Shown: positions 35,581 to 46,220, counted from the first letter of the stretch. The stretch: DNA of 64,000 nt from an uncultured Prochlorococcus sp. (GCA_902617605.1 CACMXO010000004.1:28573-92572), one strand, 5' to 3'. The notes: generated from the letters alone by a model not told the origin. Made by a program: numbers and translations.

Positions 35581-36574
35581 CAAATTTATTTACTCCTTCT
35601 TTTATCGTAACTAAAGGCCTAAAACTTATCCAGTCTTGCAAATTCTGAGTAGATGCATAAGTTGATTCGACATCTCCAGGTTGCATATTTTCAAAAACTT
35701 TACTTGCCTTAATGGACAAAGCTTCCTCTAATAATTCAATAAAATCAAGAAGCTTTACTGGATTACCACTACCAATATTAAATATCCTATGGAGGATTGA
35801 TGCTTTGCCTGATTTATATTCATCATTAGGAGAGGGGACTTTCAAACAACATAAATAGGTTCCTTCAATAATGTCAGATATAAAAGTAAAATCTCTACTC
35901 ATGTTCCCATGATTAAAAATTGTAATTGGTTTTTTCTTCAATATTTTATCAGCAAAAATCATTGGGGCCATGTCAGGTCTCCCCCAAGGACCATAAACAG
36001 TAAAAAATCTTAGTCCAGTTATAGGTAATTTATAAATATTGCTATAAGCATTGGCCATCATTTCGTTCGATATTTTTGTTGCAGCATAAAAACTTAATGG
36101 AGTATCTATTTTATCTCTCTCGGAGAAAGGATATTTATTATTAGCACCATAAACTGAACTACTTGATGCATAAACTAAATGTCTTACTTCATGGGTTTGG
36201 CAAAGCTCCAAAATATTGGAGAATCCCAAAAGATTGGATTTAACGTATGAAGATGGATTAATAATCGAATATCTAACACCAGCCTGTGCCGCTAAGTTAA
36301 CAACAAACTGGGGTTTTGTTTCTAGAAATATTTGACTCATATGATTTTTATCTTCGATATTAATTTTATAAAAAAGCCAATTAAAGTTATTTTTAATTGA
36401 ATATTCTTTTATGTTTTCAAGCCTTTTTAATTTTAAACTTTCGTCATAATAACTATTGATATTATCAATTCCTATAACCTGATAACCTGATCTTAAGAAT
36501 TTTTTCACCAAAAATGAACCTATAAAGCCTGCGGCTCCAGTAATAAGAACAGATCCATTATTATGCATCATCAT
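35552..36574 (-). CDS. UDP-glucuronate 4-epimerase
   Basis: A 340-aa extended SDR enzyme. It has the Rossmann glycine motif GAAGFIGSF (residues 13-21), the catalytic triad Ser with YAASK-like YAATK (Tyr-x3-Lys), and the family-typical DNINSYYDESLKLKRL after the first strand, AAQAGVRYSI, and VYGPWGRPDMAP. This combination is seen in UDP-glucuronate 4-epimerases (CapI/LspL), making UDP-galacturonate. Its substrate would come from the Ugd enzyme in the same island. Confidence 0.9.
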   Translation of the reverse strand: MMMHNNGSVLITGAAGFIGSFLVKKFLRSGYQVIGIDNINSYYDESLKLKRLENIKEYSIKNNFNWLFYKINIEDKNHMSQIFLETKPQFVVNLAAQAGVRYSIINPSSYVKSNLLGFSNILELCQTHEVRHLVYASSSSVYGANNKYPFSERDKIDTPLSFYAATKISNEMMANAYSNIYKLPITGLRFFTVYGPWGRPDMAPMIFADKILKKKPITIFNHGNMSRDFTFISDIIEGTYLCCLKVPSPNDEYKSGKASILHRIFNIGSGNPVKLLDFIELLEEALSIKASKVFENMQPGDVESTYASTQNLQDWISFRPLVTIKEGVNKFANWYLDYYQ

Positions 36575-36764
36575 TTCAGAATAGAATAATAATATAAAGC
36601 ATTACAATATATAATTATAAAAATATTTAGAAAATAAATATTCATATTTTTTTTTAAATTAAATATAAAAATTATTTTTTGTTAAAGTTTTCTTTTAGAA
36701 GAGTATCTTTCTTAATTTCAAGCAAACTATTTTATGAATAAGATTTATGCGAAATAATAAAAAA

Positions 36765-37418
36765 TTTTTTCGATGATAAATTTGATGAAGAAATAAGTTT
36801 AAAAAAGAATCTAGTAATTTTTTATAAAAGATAATTAAATCCATTAGAAATATTTTTAGCATTTACTAATGAAAATTCTAATCAAAGCAGTATCGAAATA
36901 GAAACTAATGAAAAAACATAAAATAAAGATAAATTAATATCTCAGGGTTATGTAATTATCAAAAAATGATGTGGTTCCTCTCTCTGATTACATTGCATAT
37001 GACAAAAATAAGAATTGTTGAAGTTAAGAGGAAACATCAAAATTTTTTAACAAAAATCAAATTTTCATCTCAAATTATTTTTAATATAATTTTTCAGAGA
37101 ATCAAGATTCATTGAAAATTTTTACAGAGTAATTTATTTCGAAACATTTACAGAAGATATTAATTTTAGAGAAGATTATATATCCGATACAAAAAATCCA
37201 CTCATTGGGCTTGCTAGTATTAAATAAAAAAAGAAATCCCAAAATAAATAGAATTTAAGACAAGAAAATCATTTAAAAAATTTAATTAAGTTATTAAAAA
37301 AGAGATACTTATATAAATCTTTACAAGAAAAAATTAGCTATAAACATAACACAAAAATCATATAGGAGATAAAAATATTTATGGATTGGGAGAAAGACTA
37401 TCGCAAAATTTATGGGCT
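36765..37418 (+). pseudogene. Eroded coding sequence inside the polysaccharide island
   Basis: No intact gene fills 36575-37418, but the + strand has protein-like stretches separated by stops and frame changes. From 36769 one frame reads about 75 codons (DDKFDEEISLKKNLVIF, then LNPLEIFLAFTNENSNQSSIEIETNE, then DKLISQGYVIIKK) with only three stops. From about 37100 another reads ENFYRVIYFETFTEDINFRED and DTKNPLIGLASIK. Near the end a third reads KSLQEKISYKHNTKII and MDWEKDYRKIYGL before a stop at 37419-37421. This fits decay of one or two island genes. I cannot assign the family. Confidence 0.5.
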
Positions 37419-38474
37419 TTAAATACTACTTTTAGTTTTATGCCTTCCCCATCTCCAAGCATCTAAGCACATTTCTTTCAAACTTTTTTTAGCTTCCCAT
37501 TTTAGAAAAGTATTTGCGAGGGAATTATCTGCAACAACGAATGGAGCATCTCCATTTCTTCTTGGTAGAAAGTGAAATGGTATATCACAATCATTAACTT
37601 CTTTAAATTTTTTAATAACTTCAAGGACACTAAATCCTCTCCCTGTTCCAATATTTAAATTAAGAAATTCTTTATTTTTTTGTAAAACATTATTCAATGC
37701 TTTTGCATGAGCTATGGCTAAATCAGTAATATGAATATAATCCCTTACGCATGTACCATCTTTTGTTGGCCAATCATTCCCAAAAACTGGTAAAGAATCT
37801 AACTTTCTATTTGCTACTTTAATCAATATTGGGAACAAATTATTCGAATTTATATTATAGTTTTCCCCTATTAGCCCAGAACGATCTGCACCAACAGGAT
37901 TAAAGTATCTAAGATTTACAATTGCCCATTTTGTTGAACCATTTTTATAAATATCATATAATAATTTTTCAATAGCTAATTTAGTATTACCGTAAGTATT
38001 TATAGGATTCAAATCAGAATTTTCTTTTATAAGTTTACTATTAATTGGTTTGTAAATTGTGGCGCTACTACTAAAAATAATTTTTCTACAATTATATTTA
38101 TCCATCAAATTTAAAAGATTTATAGTCCCACTTAAATTAACATCCCAATAATTTATTGGAGCCAGAATAGAATCGCTGACAGATTTTAGTCCAGCAAAAT
38201 GAACTACTGCTTCAATCTTTTTATTGTTAACTAATGCCTCTTGAAAAACACTTTTTAAAAATACTAAATCCCTGATATCTCCTTTTTTAAATAGGATTCT
38301 ATTTATTGCACTAATACCTCTGAATTCTAGAACCTCATTAATTTTATTTAAAGTTTCTTTAGAAGAATTAATAAGTGAATCAACAATTATAATTTCATGA
38401 CCTAAAGCCAAAAGTTCTAAACATGTATGACTACCAATAAAACCTAAACCACCGGTAGCTAATATATATGCCAA
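37419..38474 (-). CDS. galE: UDP-glucose 4-epimerase GalE
   Basis: A 351-aa SDR enzyme interconverting UDP-glucose and UDP-galactose. Glycine motif GGLGFIGSHT near residue 8, VVHFAGLKSVSDSILAPINYWDVN, catalytic YGNTKLAIEKLL (Tyr-x3-Lys), RYFNPVGADRSGLIGE and GTCVRDYIHITDLAIAHAKAL are all classic GalE signatures. Length is normal. Leftward; it stands apart from its neighbours with an eroded gene on one side and the divergent manC on the other. Confidence 0.96.
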   Translation of the reverse strand: MAYILATGGLGFIGSHTCLELLALGHEIIIVDSLINSSKETLNKINEVLEFRGISAINRILFKKGDIRDLVFLKSVFQEALVNNKKIEAVVHFAGLKSVSDSILAPINYWDVNLSGTINLLNLMDKYNCRKIIFSSSATIYKPINSKLIKENSDLNPINTYGNTKLAIEKLLYDIYKNGSTKWAIVNLRYFNPVGADRSGLIGENYNINSNNLFPILIKVANRKLDSLPVFGNDWPTKDGTCVRDYIHITDLAIAHAKALNNVLQKNKEFLNLNIGTGRGFSVLEVIKKFKEVNDCDIPFHFLPRRNGDAPFVVADNSLANTFLKWEAKKSLKEMCLDAWRWGRHKTKSSI

Positions 38475-38673
38475 TTATGAAAGTAAATTCATCTCAATTA
38501 TAGTAAAGTAAGTCTATTGTTTAGATTTTTTTTATTAAAAAAATAATAATTTAATTTCATTTATTGGAGAATAAAAAAGGATTAAATAGTACTATTGATT
38601 AATATGCAAAATTTGAAAGTTATATCGTGTTATTATTTAGAAATTAAAAATCCAAAGTCAAGATATATAATTC

Positions 38674-40107
38674 ATGTCTAGTGAGATTATACCTATTCTT
38701 TTGAGCGGGGGTTCAGGGACGAGACTTTGGCCATTATCTAGAAAGGATTTTCCAAAGCAATATTTAAATTTAGGAGAGGGATCATTAACATTAATCCAAA
38801 AAACTCAAAAACGAATTGAAAGAATAGGTAATATTCAGTCTCCAATAATAATATGCAACGAAGATCATAGATTTATAGTCGCTGAACAAATGAGAGAAAT
38901 AAAAGTAAAGCCACTTTCTATAATTCTTGAACCATTTGGACGAAATACTGCTCCTGCAATTACTTTAGGAGCGTTGAAAGCTCTAGAATATTATGAAGAT
39001 CCTACATTATTAGTCTTGTCATCAGATCATGAGATCGATAACAATGATCTCTTTATCAATGCTGTAAATATTGGAAAAAAATATATCAAAAATGATGGAT
39101 TGGTTACTTTTGGAGTCAAACCAACATCTGCAGAGACAGGATTTGGCTATATCGAGGCGGAAGAAATTATGAATTATAAAGATAGAAAGGGTTACTCAAT
39201 TTCTAAATTTATAGAGAAACCAAGTTTAGAAGATGCACAAAAATTTATCAAAAACAAGAATTATTTTTGGAATTCTGGAATTTTTCTTTTTAAGGCAAAA
39301 ACAATTATTAAATATATTAGAAAATACTCCCCAGATATTTATAAATATTGCGAAGAAGCATTAAGTGATGAGTTACTAGATCTAGATTTTCAAAGAATTA
39401 ATGCCGTTGCTTTTAAAAATTGCCCAAACATTTCTTTAGATTATGCATTAATGGAAAAAACTTCAAAGGGAATCGTAATACCTTTTACTTCCCAATGGAA
39501 AGACTTAGGAAGTTGGAATTCAGTATGGGAAACCTCAAAAAAGGATAACAATGGCAACTTTACTAAAGGAAAGGTTATTGCTAAAAATACAAAAAATTCT
39601 TATTTATATAGCGAAGGAAGACTTTTAGTAACATTAGGATTACAAAACCTTATCGCCGTTGAAACAAGCGATGCGATTTTAATTACAAATAAAAATAATT
39701 CTCAAAATGTAAAAGATTTGGTAACATCCTTAAAAAAAGAAAATTTCAAAGAGGGAATTGAACATCAAAAGACTCATCGCCCATGGGGGAACTTTACAAC
39801 ATTAGCCAAAGGTGATAATTGGAAATTAAAAAAAATTTTTGTCAGCCCCAAAGAATCATTATCACTTCAAATGCACTATAAGAGAACAGAACATTGGGTC
39901 ATAATAGAAGGGAGGGCGAAAGTGATTATCGATGATAAAATATATCTTATTAACAAAAACGAAAGTATTTATATTCCAAAAGGTTCAAAACATAGATTAA
40001 TTAATGAAGAAGAATCCGCGTTGATTGTTATTGAAATTCAATCAGGAATATATTTAGAAGAAGATGACATAGTTAGATTTGAAGATAATTATGGAAGAAC
40101 AAAATAA
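38674..40107 (+). CDS. manC: Mannose-1-phosphate guanylyltransferase / mannose-6-phosphate isomerase
   Basis: A 477-aa bifunctional type II PMI-GMP enzyme. The N-terminal guanylyltransferase domain has the nucleotide motif LSGGSGTRLWPLSRKDFPKQ (residues 9-28) and FIEKPSLEDAQKF. The C-terminal cupin isomerase domain has RPWGNFTTL, LSLQMHYKRTEHWVIIEGRAKV and IYIPKGSKHRLIN. It makes GDP-mannose, the substrate of the Gmd encoded 1 kb away. It is divergent from galE across about 200 bp. Confidence 0.96.
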   Translation: MSSEIIPILLSGGSGTRLWPLSRKDFPKQYLNLGEGSLTLIQKTQKRIERIGNIQSPIIICNEDHRFIVAEQMREIKVKPLSIILEPFGRNTAPAITLGALKALEYYEDPTLLVLSSDHEIDNNDLFINAVNIGKKYIKNDGLVTFGVKPTSAETGFGYIEAEEIMNYKDRKGYSISKFIEKPSLEDAQKFIKNKNYFWNSGIFLFKAKTIIKYIRKYSPDIYKYCEEALSDELLDLDFQRINAVAFKNCPNISLDYALMEKTSKGIVIPFTSQWKDLGSWNSVWETSKKDNNGNFTKGKVIAKNTKNSYLYSEGRLLVTLGLQNLIAVETSDAILITNKNNSQNVKDLVTSLKKENFKEGIEHQKTHRPWGNFTTLAKGDNWKLKKIFVSPKESLSLQMHYKRTEHWVIIEGRAKVIIDDKIYLINKNESIYIPKGSKHRLINEEESALIVIEIQSGIYLEEDDIVRFEDNYGRTK

Positions 40108-40288
40108 AATTAAACTTATTAAACTATATCTTTATCTAAATTAAGGGACCTGTTCCTTTAGCTTTAAAAACTGTTCATATTGCATTAAGAAAATCATAAA
40201 AATCTAAGAAAATAGAAAGTTAATTTTATTCTTGTCAGATAATTAATAATCATTTTCTTGAATAAAATAGATATATATGAAAAAAATA

Positions 40289-41272
40289 TTATTCTCTTAG
40301 AGAGTTATCAAATTCATTTTTAAAACTTTCAATAGTTTTTTTTATTCCATCTTCCAAATTAATAGAGGCCTTCCAACCTAATGCTTCAATTTTTGAGACA
40401 TCAAGAAGTTTCCTTGGAGTTCCATCTCCCTTGCTAATATCCCATTCAACTTGACCATTAAAATCTATAACTCTAGCAATCATCTCTGCAAGATTTTTAA
40501 TAGTTATTTCCAACCCAGTACCAACATTTAAATAATTCAATGACTTTTTAGTTGAAATTGCTGATTGAAATCCAGGATTCCATTTTTCCAGAACATATCG
40601 ACAGGCATTTGCAAGATCCTCAACATGCATAAACTCTCTTAAAGCATTACCGCTTCCCCAACAAACAACTCTATCACTTTTATCAATTTTAGCTTGATGA
40701 AATTTCCTTATTAAAGCTGGAATAACATGACTATTTTTTGGATGATAATTATCACCTTCACCATAGAGGTTTGTTGGCATAAGTGAAATAGCATCAAAAC
40801 CATATTGCTCTCTCAAAGAGTCACACAATTTGATTCCTGAAATTTTTGCTATGGCATAGCTTGAGTTTGTTTCCTCCAGATAATTACTCATTAAATATTC
40901 CTCTTTTATTGGTTGCTGCGAATATTTTGGGTAAATACAACTACTCCCAAGAAACAATAATCTTTTAACATTAGATCTCCAAGCAGTCTCTATAACATTA
41001 TTTTGTATTTTTAGATTTTCTAATATAAAGTCTGCAGGGTATTTATTATTTGCATATATACCTCCTACCTTTGCTGCTGCAAGGATTACTATATCAGGTT
41101 TATTTATTTCAAACCATTCATTTACACACTTATAGTCGAGTAAGTTTAATTCTGATCTACTTGGATTAAGAATCTTTTGATAGCCATTTTTTTTAAAGTT
41201 ATTAACAACTGCTCCACCAACTAAACCTTTGCCCGCGACAAAAATCTTTTGATTTACGTTAATTAAATCCAT
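40289..41272 (-). CDS. fcl: GDP-L-fucose synthase
   Basis: A 327-aa SDR epimerase-reductase that turns GDP-4-keto-6-deoxymannose into GDP-L-fucose. It has the motif GKGLVGGAVVNNF (residues 13-25), AAKVGGIYANNKYPADFI, LGSSCIYPKYSQQPIKE with the active-site Ser-Ser-Cys, YAIAKISGIKLC (Tyr-x3-Lys), and GWGSGNALREFMHV-like CWGSGNALREFMHVEDLA. Gmd lies 2 bp upstream, so the two enzymes of the pathway are co-transcribed. Confidence 0.96.
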   Translation of the reverse strand: MDLINVNQKIFVAGKGLVGGAVVNNFKKNGYQKILNPSRSELNLLDYKCVNEWFEINKPDIVILAAAKVGGIYANNKYPADFILENLKIQNNVIETAWRSNVKRLLFLGSSCIYPKYSQQPIKEEYLMSNYLEETNSSYAIAKISGIKLCDSLREQYGFDAISLMPTNLYGEGDNYHPKNSHVIPALIRKFHQAKIDKSDRVVCWGSGNALREFMHVEDLANACRYVLEKWNPGFQSAISTKKSLNYLNVGTGLEITIKNLAEMIARVIDFNGQVEWDISKGDGTPRKLLDVSKIEALGWKASINLEDGIKKTIESFKNEFDNSLRE

Positions 41273-41274
41273 TT

Positions 41275-42375
41275 TTAAGTATGATTATTTTTAAATCTTT
41301 GGCTTTCCTTAATTGCTTCTTTAAGGTCACTTTCAACCATTTCACCAATCATATCCTCAACTGATATTTTAGGAGTCCAATCTAATTCATTACTTGCCTT
41401 TGTAGGGTCACCTAGTAATGTGGCAACTTCTGTTGGCCTATAATAACTTTCATCAACCCTTATAACTATTTTTTTAGTATCAAACCTACGCCCAACTTCT
41501 GAAGGGCCTTCGCCTTCCCATATTATTGATTTAGATTTTCCATCACCCCAACCTAACTTACTAGCTACGATTTCAACAAATTGTCTCACCGATATTTGTT
41601 TTCCTGTTGCAATAACATAATCCTCTGGTTTCTTTTGCTGCAACATGAGCCATTGCATTTCTACATAGTCTTTAGCATGACCCCAGTCTCTCAAAGCATT
41701 TAAATTGCCAAGGAATAAACAATCCTCCAATCCAAGATGTATTTTAGTTAAAGCTCTTGTTATTTTCTTCGTAACAAAAGTTTCTCCTCGTCTAGGACTT
41801 TCATGATTAAATAAAATTCCGTTACAAGCATACATTCCATATGCTTCTCTATAATTAACAACTATCCAATATGCATAAAGTTTTGCCACCCCATATGGAC
41901 TTCTTGGATAAAATGGTGTTTTTTCTGACTGAGGTACCTCTTGCACTAAGCCATACAATTCACTAGTGCTAGCTTGATAAAATCTGACCTTTTTTTCAAG
42001 ATTAAGAATTCTTATTGCTTCAAGAAGTCGAAGTGGCCCTAATGCATCACAATTTGCAGTGTACTCTGGAGTTTCAAAGCTTACCTTTACATGACTTTGT
42101 GCACCTAAATTATATATTTCATCAGGTTGAACCTCTTGTATTATCCTAATAAGGTTAGTACTATCTGTTAAATCTCCATAATGAAGAATAAAATCTTTTG
42201 ATTGACTATGAGGATCAGCATATAAATGATCTATTCTTGAAGTGTTTAAGCTACTTGAACGCCTTTTAACGCCATGAACTATGTACTTTTTTTTGAGAAG
42301 AAATTCAGCTAAATAACTTCCATCTTGGCCAGTTACTCCAACTATTAATGCCTTTTTTCTTGAATTCTGATCCAT
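41275..42375 (-). CDS. gmd: GDP-mannose 4,6-dehydratase
   Basis: A 366-aa SDR enzyme that converts GDP-mannose to GDP-4-keto-6-deoxymannose. Signatures are [15 protein letters not shown] (residues 13-27), [75 protein letters not shown] and [22 protein letters not shown] [18 protein letters not shown]. Length is standard. Together with ManC upstream in the path and Fcl downstream, the island can make GDP-L-fucose. Confidence 0.97.
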   Translation of the reverse strand: MDQNSRKKALIVGVTGQDGSYLAEFLLKKKYIVHGVKRRSSSLNTSRIDHLYADPHSQSKDFILHYGDLTDSTNLIRIIQEVQPDEIYNLGAQSHVKVSFETPEYTANCDALGPLRLLEAIRILNLEKKVRFYQASTSELYGLVQEVPQSEKTPFYPRSPYGVAKLYAYWIVVNYREAYGMYACNGILFNHESPRRGETFVTKKITRALTKIHLGLEDCLFLGNLNALRDWGHAKDYVEMQWLMLQQKKPEDYVIATGKQISVRQFVEIVASKLGWGDGKSKSIIWEGEGPSEVGRRFDTKKIVIRVDESYYRPTEVATLLGDPTKASNELDWTPKISVEDMIGEMVESDLKEAIKESQRFKNNHT

Positions 42376-42401
42376 AGTGATAAGGTTACAAAATTATTTT
42401 T

Positions 42402-43154
42402 TTATTTTTTATTTATTACTTCCTTTATTTTATAGAAATATCTTAAACAAATATTGAATATATTTGTTTTGATACCATTATCTTTACAAGCCCTCAGAAT
42501 TTCTTTATTACTTAAAATATAAGATTTAATGCCTCTCGTACTAATTCCTCCAAGTTGCATACGAACTATTATTTTTTTTTTATATAAATATTTTAAATTT
42601 TTATTTTTAAATATTCTCAAAATATATTCAAAATCTCCAGCAATTTTATAATTATCATTAAATAGACCTACTTTCTTTAAAATTTTTTTATGCAAGAAAA
42701 GAGAAGGGTGTGCTGGCACTATCCCATATTTTATTTTTTCAGGGGAAAATATACTTGAGGAAAAAATCCTTCTTGTTTTTTTTTCGTTATTCCTATCAAA
42801 AAAGGCCACATCTCCTGCAAACAACTCAATATTATTTTCCAAGAATTGTTTAACCACGAAAGAGATTACATTAGAAGAAGCATAAAAGTCATCCGAATTC
42901 AAAAAACCTATAATTTCACCGCTCGCATTTTTTAGGCCTTTATTCATTGCATCATAAATACCTTTGTCTTTTTGAATAATTATCTTATTAAAATATTTTT
43001 TATAGTCATTTATTATTTCATGCGTTCTATCCTTTGATCCACCATCAACAATAATTTGTTCTATTTCCTTATGATCTTGCTTTTTTATTGAATCTAAGCA
43101 TCGTTTTAATGTCCCTTGGGAATTAAAACATACTGTTATTATGGTAACCTTCAT
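42402..43154 (-). CDS. GT2 family glycosyltransferase
   Basis: A 250-aa inverting GT-A glycosyltransferase. The family pattern is complete: VTIITVCFNSQGTLKRCLDSIKKQ, the first Asp in IIVDGGSKDRTHEII, KDKGIYDAMNKGLKNASGEIIGFLNSDD (the DxD-like metal site NSDD at about residue 85), and HPSLFLHKKILKKVGLFN. This subtype (DKGIYDAMNKG) is common in O-antigen and colanic acid clusters (WcaA/WcaE-like). Sugar specificity unknown. It precedes Gmd by about 26 bp in the same orientation. Confidence 0.93.
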   Translation of the reverse strand: MKVTIITVCFNSQGTLKRCLDSIKKQDHKEIEQIIVDGGSKDRTHEIINDYKKYFNKIIIQKDKGIYDAMNKGLKNASGEIIGFLNSDDFYASSNVISFVVKQFLENNIELFAGDVAFFDRNNEKKTRRIFSSSIFSPEKIKYGIVPAHPSLFLHKKILKKVGLFNDNYKIAGDFEYILRIFKNKNLKYLYKKKIIVRMQLGGISTRGIKSYILSNKEILRACKDNGIKTNIFNICLRYFYKIKEVINKK

Positions 43155-43157
43155 ATA

Positions 43158-44087
43158 TTATAAGATTTTATAAAATAATTTTATAAATAGAATTCTTCTA
43201 TATTTCCTTAGATAAAAAATTATAGCCATTAGCGGAAACAAATACTTAAATCCATAAATCCCTAATTTTCGTTTGAAATAACTTTTTTCAATATATTTTT
43301 TGGAAATCCAAAATCTATAAGTCATTAAAAATTTATATTTAAAAATATTCAATAAATTTTTTTTAATATAATTTTTATTTATAAATTCATTAAATAACAA
43401 AATATTATCTTTGATCAATATCCCATTTTTAATATTATTTTCTGTCATCTGAGCATCATGAATTCTTATTGAACAGAGTGGTTCTTTTAAAAAATATAAA
43501 TTTCCTTTTTCAAGTAATTTAAACCACATTTCCATATCCATCAACTGAGGTAAATCTTTTCTAAATTTTGATGTAAGGAAATTTTTTCTAAACATTGTTG
43601 CAGTTGGTTCTCCTATAAAATTACCCCCAAACAAACATTTATTTATTGCTTTTTTGCCATTTATCAATTTTGATTTATAAGAATAGCTTCTTATTGCAAA
43701 TAATCTGCCTAATCTATCAATATTGTGTCTGCTTGAGCAAACCAAAGATACATCATTATTGATATCTAATATATGAGCCATTTTATTTATACATCCCGGC
43801 ATCAGGATATCATCTACACAAAGGAATTTTATATATTCACCCTTAGAATGCAAGATGCATTTATTTAAATTTTCAGCTAAACCTATATTTTGTTTATTTT
43901 CAAAGAATAAAATATTTTCAAATTTATCCATTATTTTCTTTATGGTAAACCTGGTATTATCATTAGAGCAATTATCAACTATAACTATTTCGAGATCAGT
44001 ATAGTCTTGGATTTGAATAGATTTTATCGCTTCTCTAATAAATTTTTCCCCATTAAAAGTGGGAATACAAACACTTACTTTTGGCAT
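43158..44087 (-). CDS. GT2 family glycosyltransferase
   Basis: A GT-A glycosyltransferase of about 309 aa. I place the start at the ATG at 44087 (MPKVSVCIPTFNGEKFI) because that is the normal GT2 opening; a longer frame to 44150 would overlap the upstream gene and adds an untypical N-terminus. Motifs: LEIVIVDNCSNDNTR, LNKCILHSKGEYIKFLCVDDIL (the VDD metal motif), and DLPQLMDMEMWFKLL. The C-terminus has basic, partly hydrophobic helices. Acceptor and donor unknown. Confidence 0.9.
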   Translation of the reverse strand: MPKVSVCIPTFNGEKFIREAIKSIQIQDYTDLEIVIVDNCSNDNTRFTIKKIMDKFENILFFENKQNIGLAENLNKCILHSKGEYIKFLCVDDILMPGCINKMAHILDINNDVSLVCSSRHNIDRLGRLFAIRSYSYKSKLINGKKAINKCLFGGNFIGEPTATMFRKNFLTSKFRKDLPQLMDMEMWFKLLEKGNLYFLKEPLCSIRIHDAQMTENNIKNGILIKDNILLFNEFINKNYIKKNLLNIFKYKFLMTYRFWISKKYIEKSYFKRKLGIYGFKYLFPLMAIIFYLRKYRRILFIKLFYKIL

Positions 44088-44112
44088 AACAAAAAATTCT
44101 AAATAAAAAAAA

Positions 44113-45303
44113 TTAAAAATAATTTCGAATTTCATATTTTTCAAAAACATCTAAAATGTTTTTAAATTCTCCTTTAAAAAACTTTAATTTTCTTTTGGGA
44201 TGTGATCCTCTTAAGAAAAGAATAAATTTAGAGAAGAATTTTCTCAGCCTAAAAGGTAACTGATTTAATATGATATATAAGAATGATAAAGGTAAATCTA
44301 AAAAAATCTTTTCATTGATGTTTAACTTTTTTCTTTGCAAAGTTAAAATATTAATTTCTATATTTCTTACTAAAAGGTTTGCATAAACTTCAAGGATTTG
44401 TAACAATCTATATCGCTTATAATTGTTTTTTAAATTGAATTCATTACCATAATTTTTTACTAAGGATTCCATTGCCATTAACCAAGAATCATTCATATTT
44501 GAACCTGGTAAGATGACATGTTTGAGTTTTTTTAAAGTTTTAGGATCAGAAATATTTTTTAGAAATTGATTTCCTGCTTTTTCTTTATTATTAAAATAAA
44601 AGAAACCAAATGATTTTTTACTAATGCCAATAGTAACCATATGAAATGGAACTACTAAAATTTTTTTTGATTTAAGTAACAAAACATTAGATGCATAGTA
44701 ATCTGGATAAGGTGATTGGAAAAAAGGCCCAAATTTTTTTAAATCATTTACCAAACTCTTCTTTATTAATGAAAATTGCATATTATAGTCAAATTTAATT
44801 TGAAAATTAAGTGAAGACTTAACAAGTTTTTTTGCTGTTTTATGATCTAAAAAAAAGGGATTTTTTTGTGACTTAAAAATCTCTCCTTTTGCAAAAGTAT
44901 GTAAATATCCATTAGGTTTTTCAGGAAAAACTTTAGGATATGCAAATAATAATGCACTATTGTAAATTAAATCTGGATCATTAAATTTTTCAATATAGGA
45001 TTTCATTTTTAGAAAATATCCTTGCATCAAGCAATCATCGTCTCCCAACATTACAAAATAATCTCCTGAACAAATATTTAAAGCTTTATTCCAATTTTCA
45101 GTAACAGGCAAAAAACTTTCTGTCCTGAAATATTTAATTCTTTCATCAGAAAGGTCTAAAATGTAATTCTTAATATCCTCTTCTGAGTTATTATCTGAGA
45201 TTATTATTTCCCAATTATCATAATCTTGTCTTCTTACTGATTCAATAGCCAGCTTCAATAAATCCAGTCTATTTCTTGTTGGGAGAAGAACTGAGAATTT
45301 CAT
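44113..45303 (-). CDS. GT2 family glycosyltransferase, long form
   Basis: A 396-aa GT-A protein beginning MKFSVLLPTRNRLDLLKLAIESVRRQ, with NWEIIISDNNSEEDIKN and GDYFVMLGDDDCLMQGYF (DDD metal motif at about residue 92). The C-terminal 200 residues are unlike the shorter GT2 genes nearby and may bind the acceptor. It belongs to the leftward GT2 group in the island. Specificity unknown. Confidence 0.88.
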   Translation of the reverse strand: MKFSVLLPTRNRLDLLKLAIESVRRQDYDNWEIIISDNNSEEDIKNYILDLSDERIKYFRTESFLPVTENWNKALNICSGDYFVMLGDDDCLMQGYFLKMKSYIEKFNDPDLIYNSALLFAYPKVFPEKPNGYLHTFAKGEIFKSQKNPFFLDHKTAKKLVKSSLNFQIKFDYNMQFSLIKKSLVNDLKKFGPFFQSPYPDYYASNVLLLKSKKILVVPFHMVTIGISKKSFGFFYFNNKEKAGNQFLKNISDPKTLKKLKHVILPGSNMNDSWLMAMESLVKNYGNEFNLKNNYKRYRLLQILEVYANLLVRNIEINILTLQRKKLNINEKIFLDLPLSFLYIILNQLPFRLRKFFSKFILFLRGSHPKRKLKFFKGEFKNILDVFEKYEIRNYF

Positions 45304-45308
45304 AAACT

Positions 45309-46220
45309 TTAAATCTTTTTAAAAACTAATGTATATGCACTACCAAGACCATTAATACTCTCAATTGGATAAAATACATAAGAAAATAAACGGCCGATTA
45401 TCCTTAATAAAAAATTTCTTTTAGATTTTATTTGAGAAATTTTTCCAAAGAAAAACTCCCATCCAAATATATTCCAACCCAAAGATCCTTTATCTTTTGT
45501 AGTTGATAATTTCAATTCAAAACCTAACTTATTCATATTAGAAACCAATACATTAATAGGTATTAAGCATACATGCCTAGGGGCATCTAAATGTGGCCAC
45601 ATTTTATTCATTATTCCAAATTGTATGGAATTAGGGTTTGGAGCTGCAATAACCAAATATCCTCCGGATTCTAGTTTTGATGCAATTTTTTCTAGAGCAT
45701 TAAAAGGTTGAGGCAAATGCTCAATTACATGCCAAAGGCAAGTCACGTCAAATTTCTCTAAATTTTCCATAGTTTTTATTGGATCATTACTATTAATTCC
45801 ATTTATTCCTACAACATTATTTAAATATGTTGTACAATTATCACTCATTTCAATTGCTGTTACATTAAATCCATAATTTTTAGCAAGGAAACAAAATGTA
45901 CCAAAAGAAGGTCCAATTTCTAAAAGTTTACCTTTTTTCTTATATTTTCTAATAAGGTCAATTTTATATTTTTCCTTATAACTATTTTTACTTATGAATT
46001 CAATATCATTTGGTATGAAGTGATAATTTTCTGGATAATATTTGTCTAAATCATTTGGGATTGGATCTAAAAAAATATATTTACATTTAGTGCATTTATA
46101 ATAGTAAAAATTTCTATTAGATACTTTTCTGTTGTAGTCTTTTGTTTTAAAGATTAATTTGGAGTTACTTAAGCAATTTGGACAGCAAATATCAGATTTT
46201 TTTATTTTTAAATTGTTCAT
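45309..46220 (-). CDS. SAM-dependent methyltransferase with N-terminal zinc-ribbon-like motif
   Basis: A 303-aa protein. The N-terminus has CCPNCLSNSKLIF and YYYKCTKCKYIFLDPIP, two CxxC pairs likely binding zinc. The methyltransferase domain has motif I LLEIGPSFGTFCFLAKNYG, then VTCLWHVIEHLPQPFNALEKIASKLESGGYLVIAAPNPNS. This arrangement is typical of island methyltransferases that modify sugars or lipid-linked intermediates. Substrate unknown. It is 5 bp from the next GT2 gene. Confidence 0.9.
   Translation of the reverse strand: MNNLKIKKSDICCPNCLSNSKLIFKTKDYNRKVSNRNFYYYKCTKCKYIFLDPIPNDLDKYYPENYHFIPNDIEFISKNSYKEKYKIDLIRKYKKKGKLLEIGPSFGTFCFLAKNYGFNVTAIEMSDNCTTYLNNVVGINGINSNDPIKTMENLEKFDVTCLWHVIEHLPQPFNALEKIASKLESGGYLVIAAPNPNSIQFGIMNKMWPHLDAPRHVCLIPINVLVSNMNKLGFELKLSTTKDKGSLGWNIFGWEFFFGKISQIKSKRNFLLRIIGRLFSYVFYPIESINGLGSAYTLVFKKI

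Noticed and set aside
40150..40190. Possible hairpin AAGGGA...TCCTT after manC
   Set aside because: The stem needs G-T pairs, and no T run follows, so it is too weak to call a terminator.
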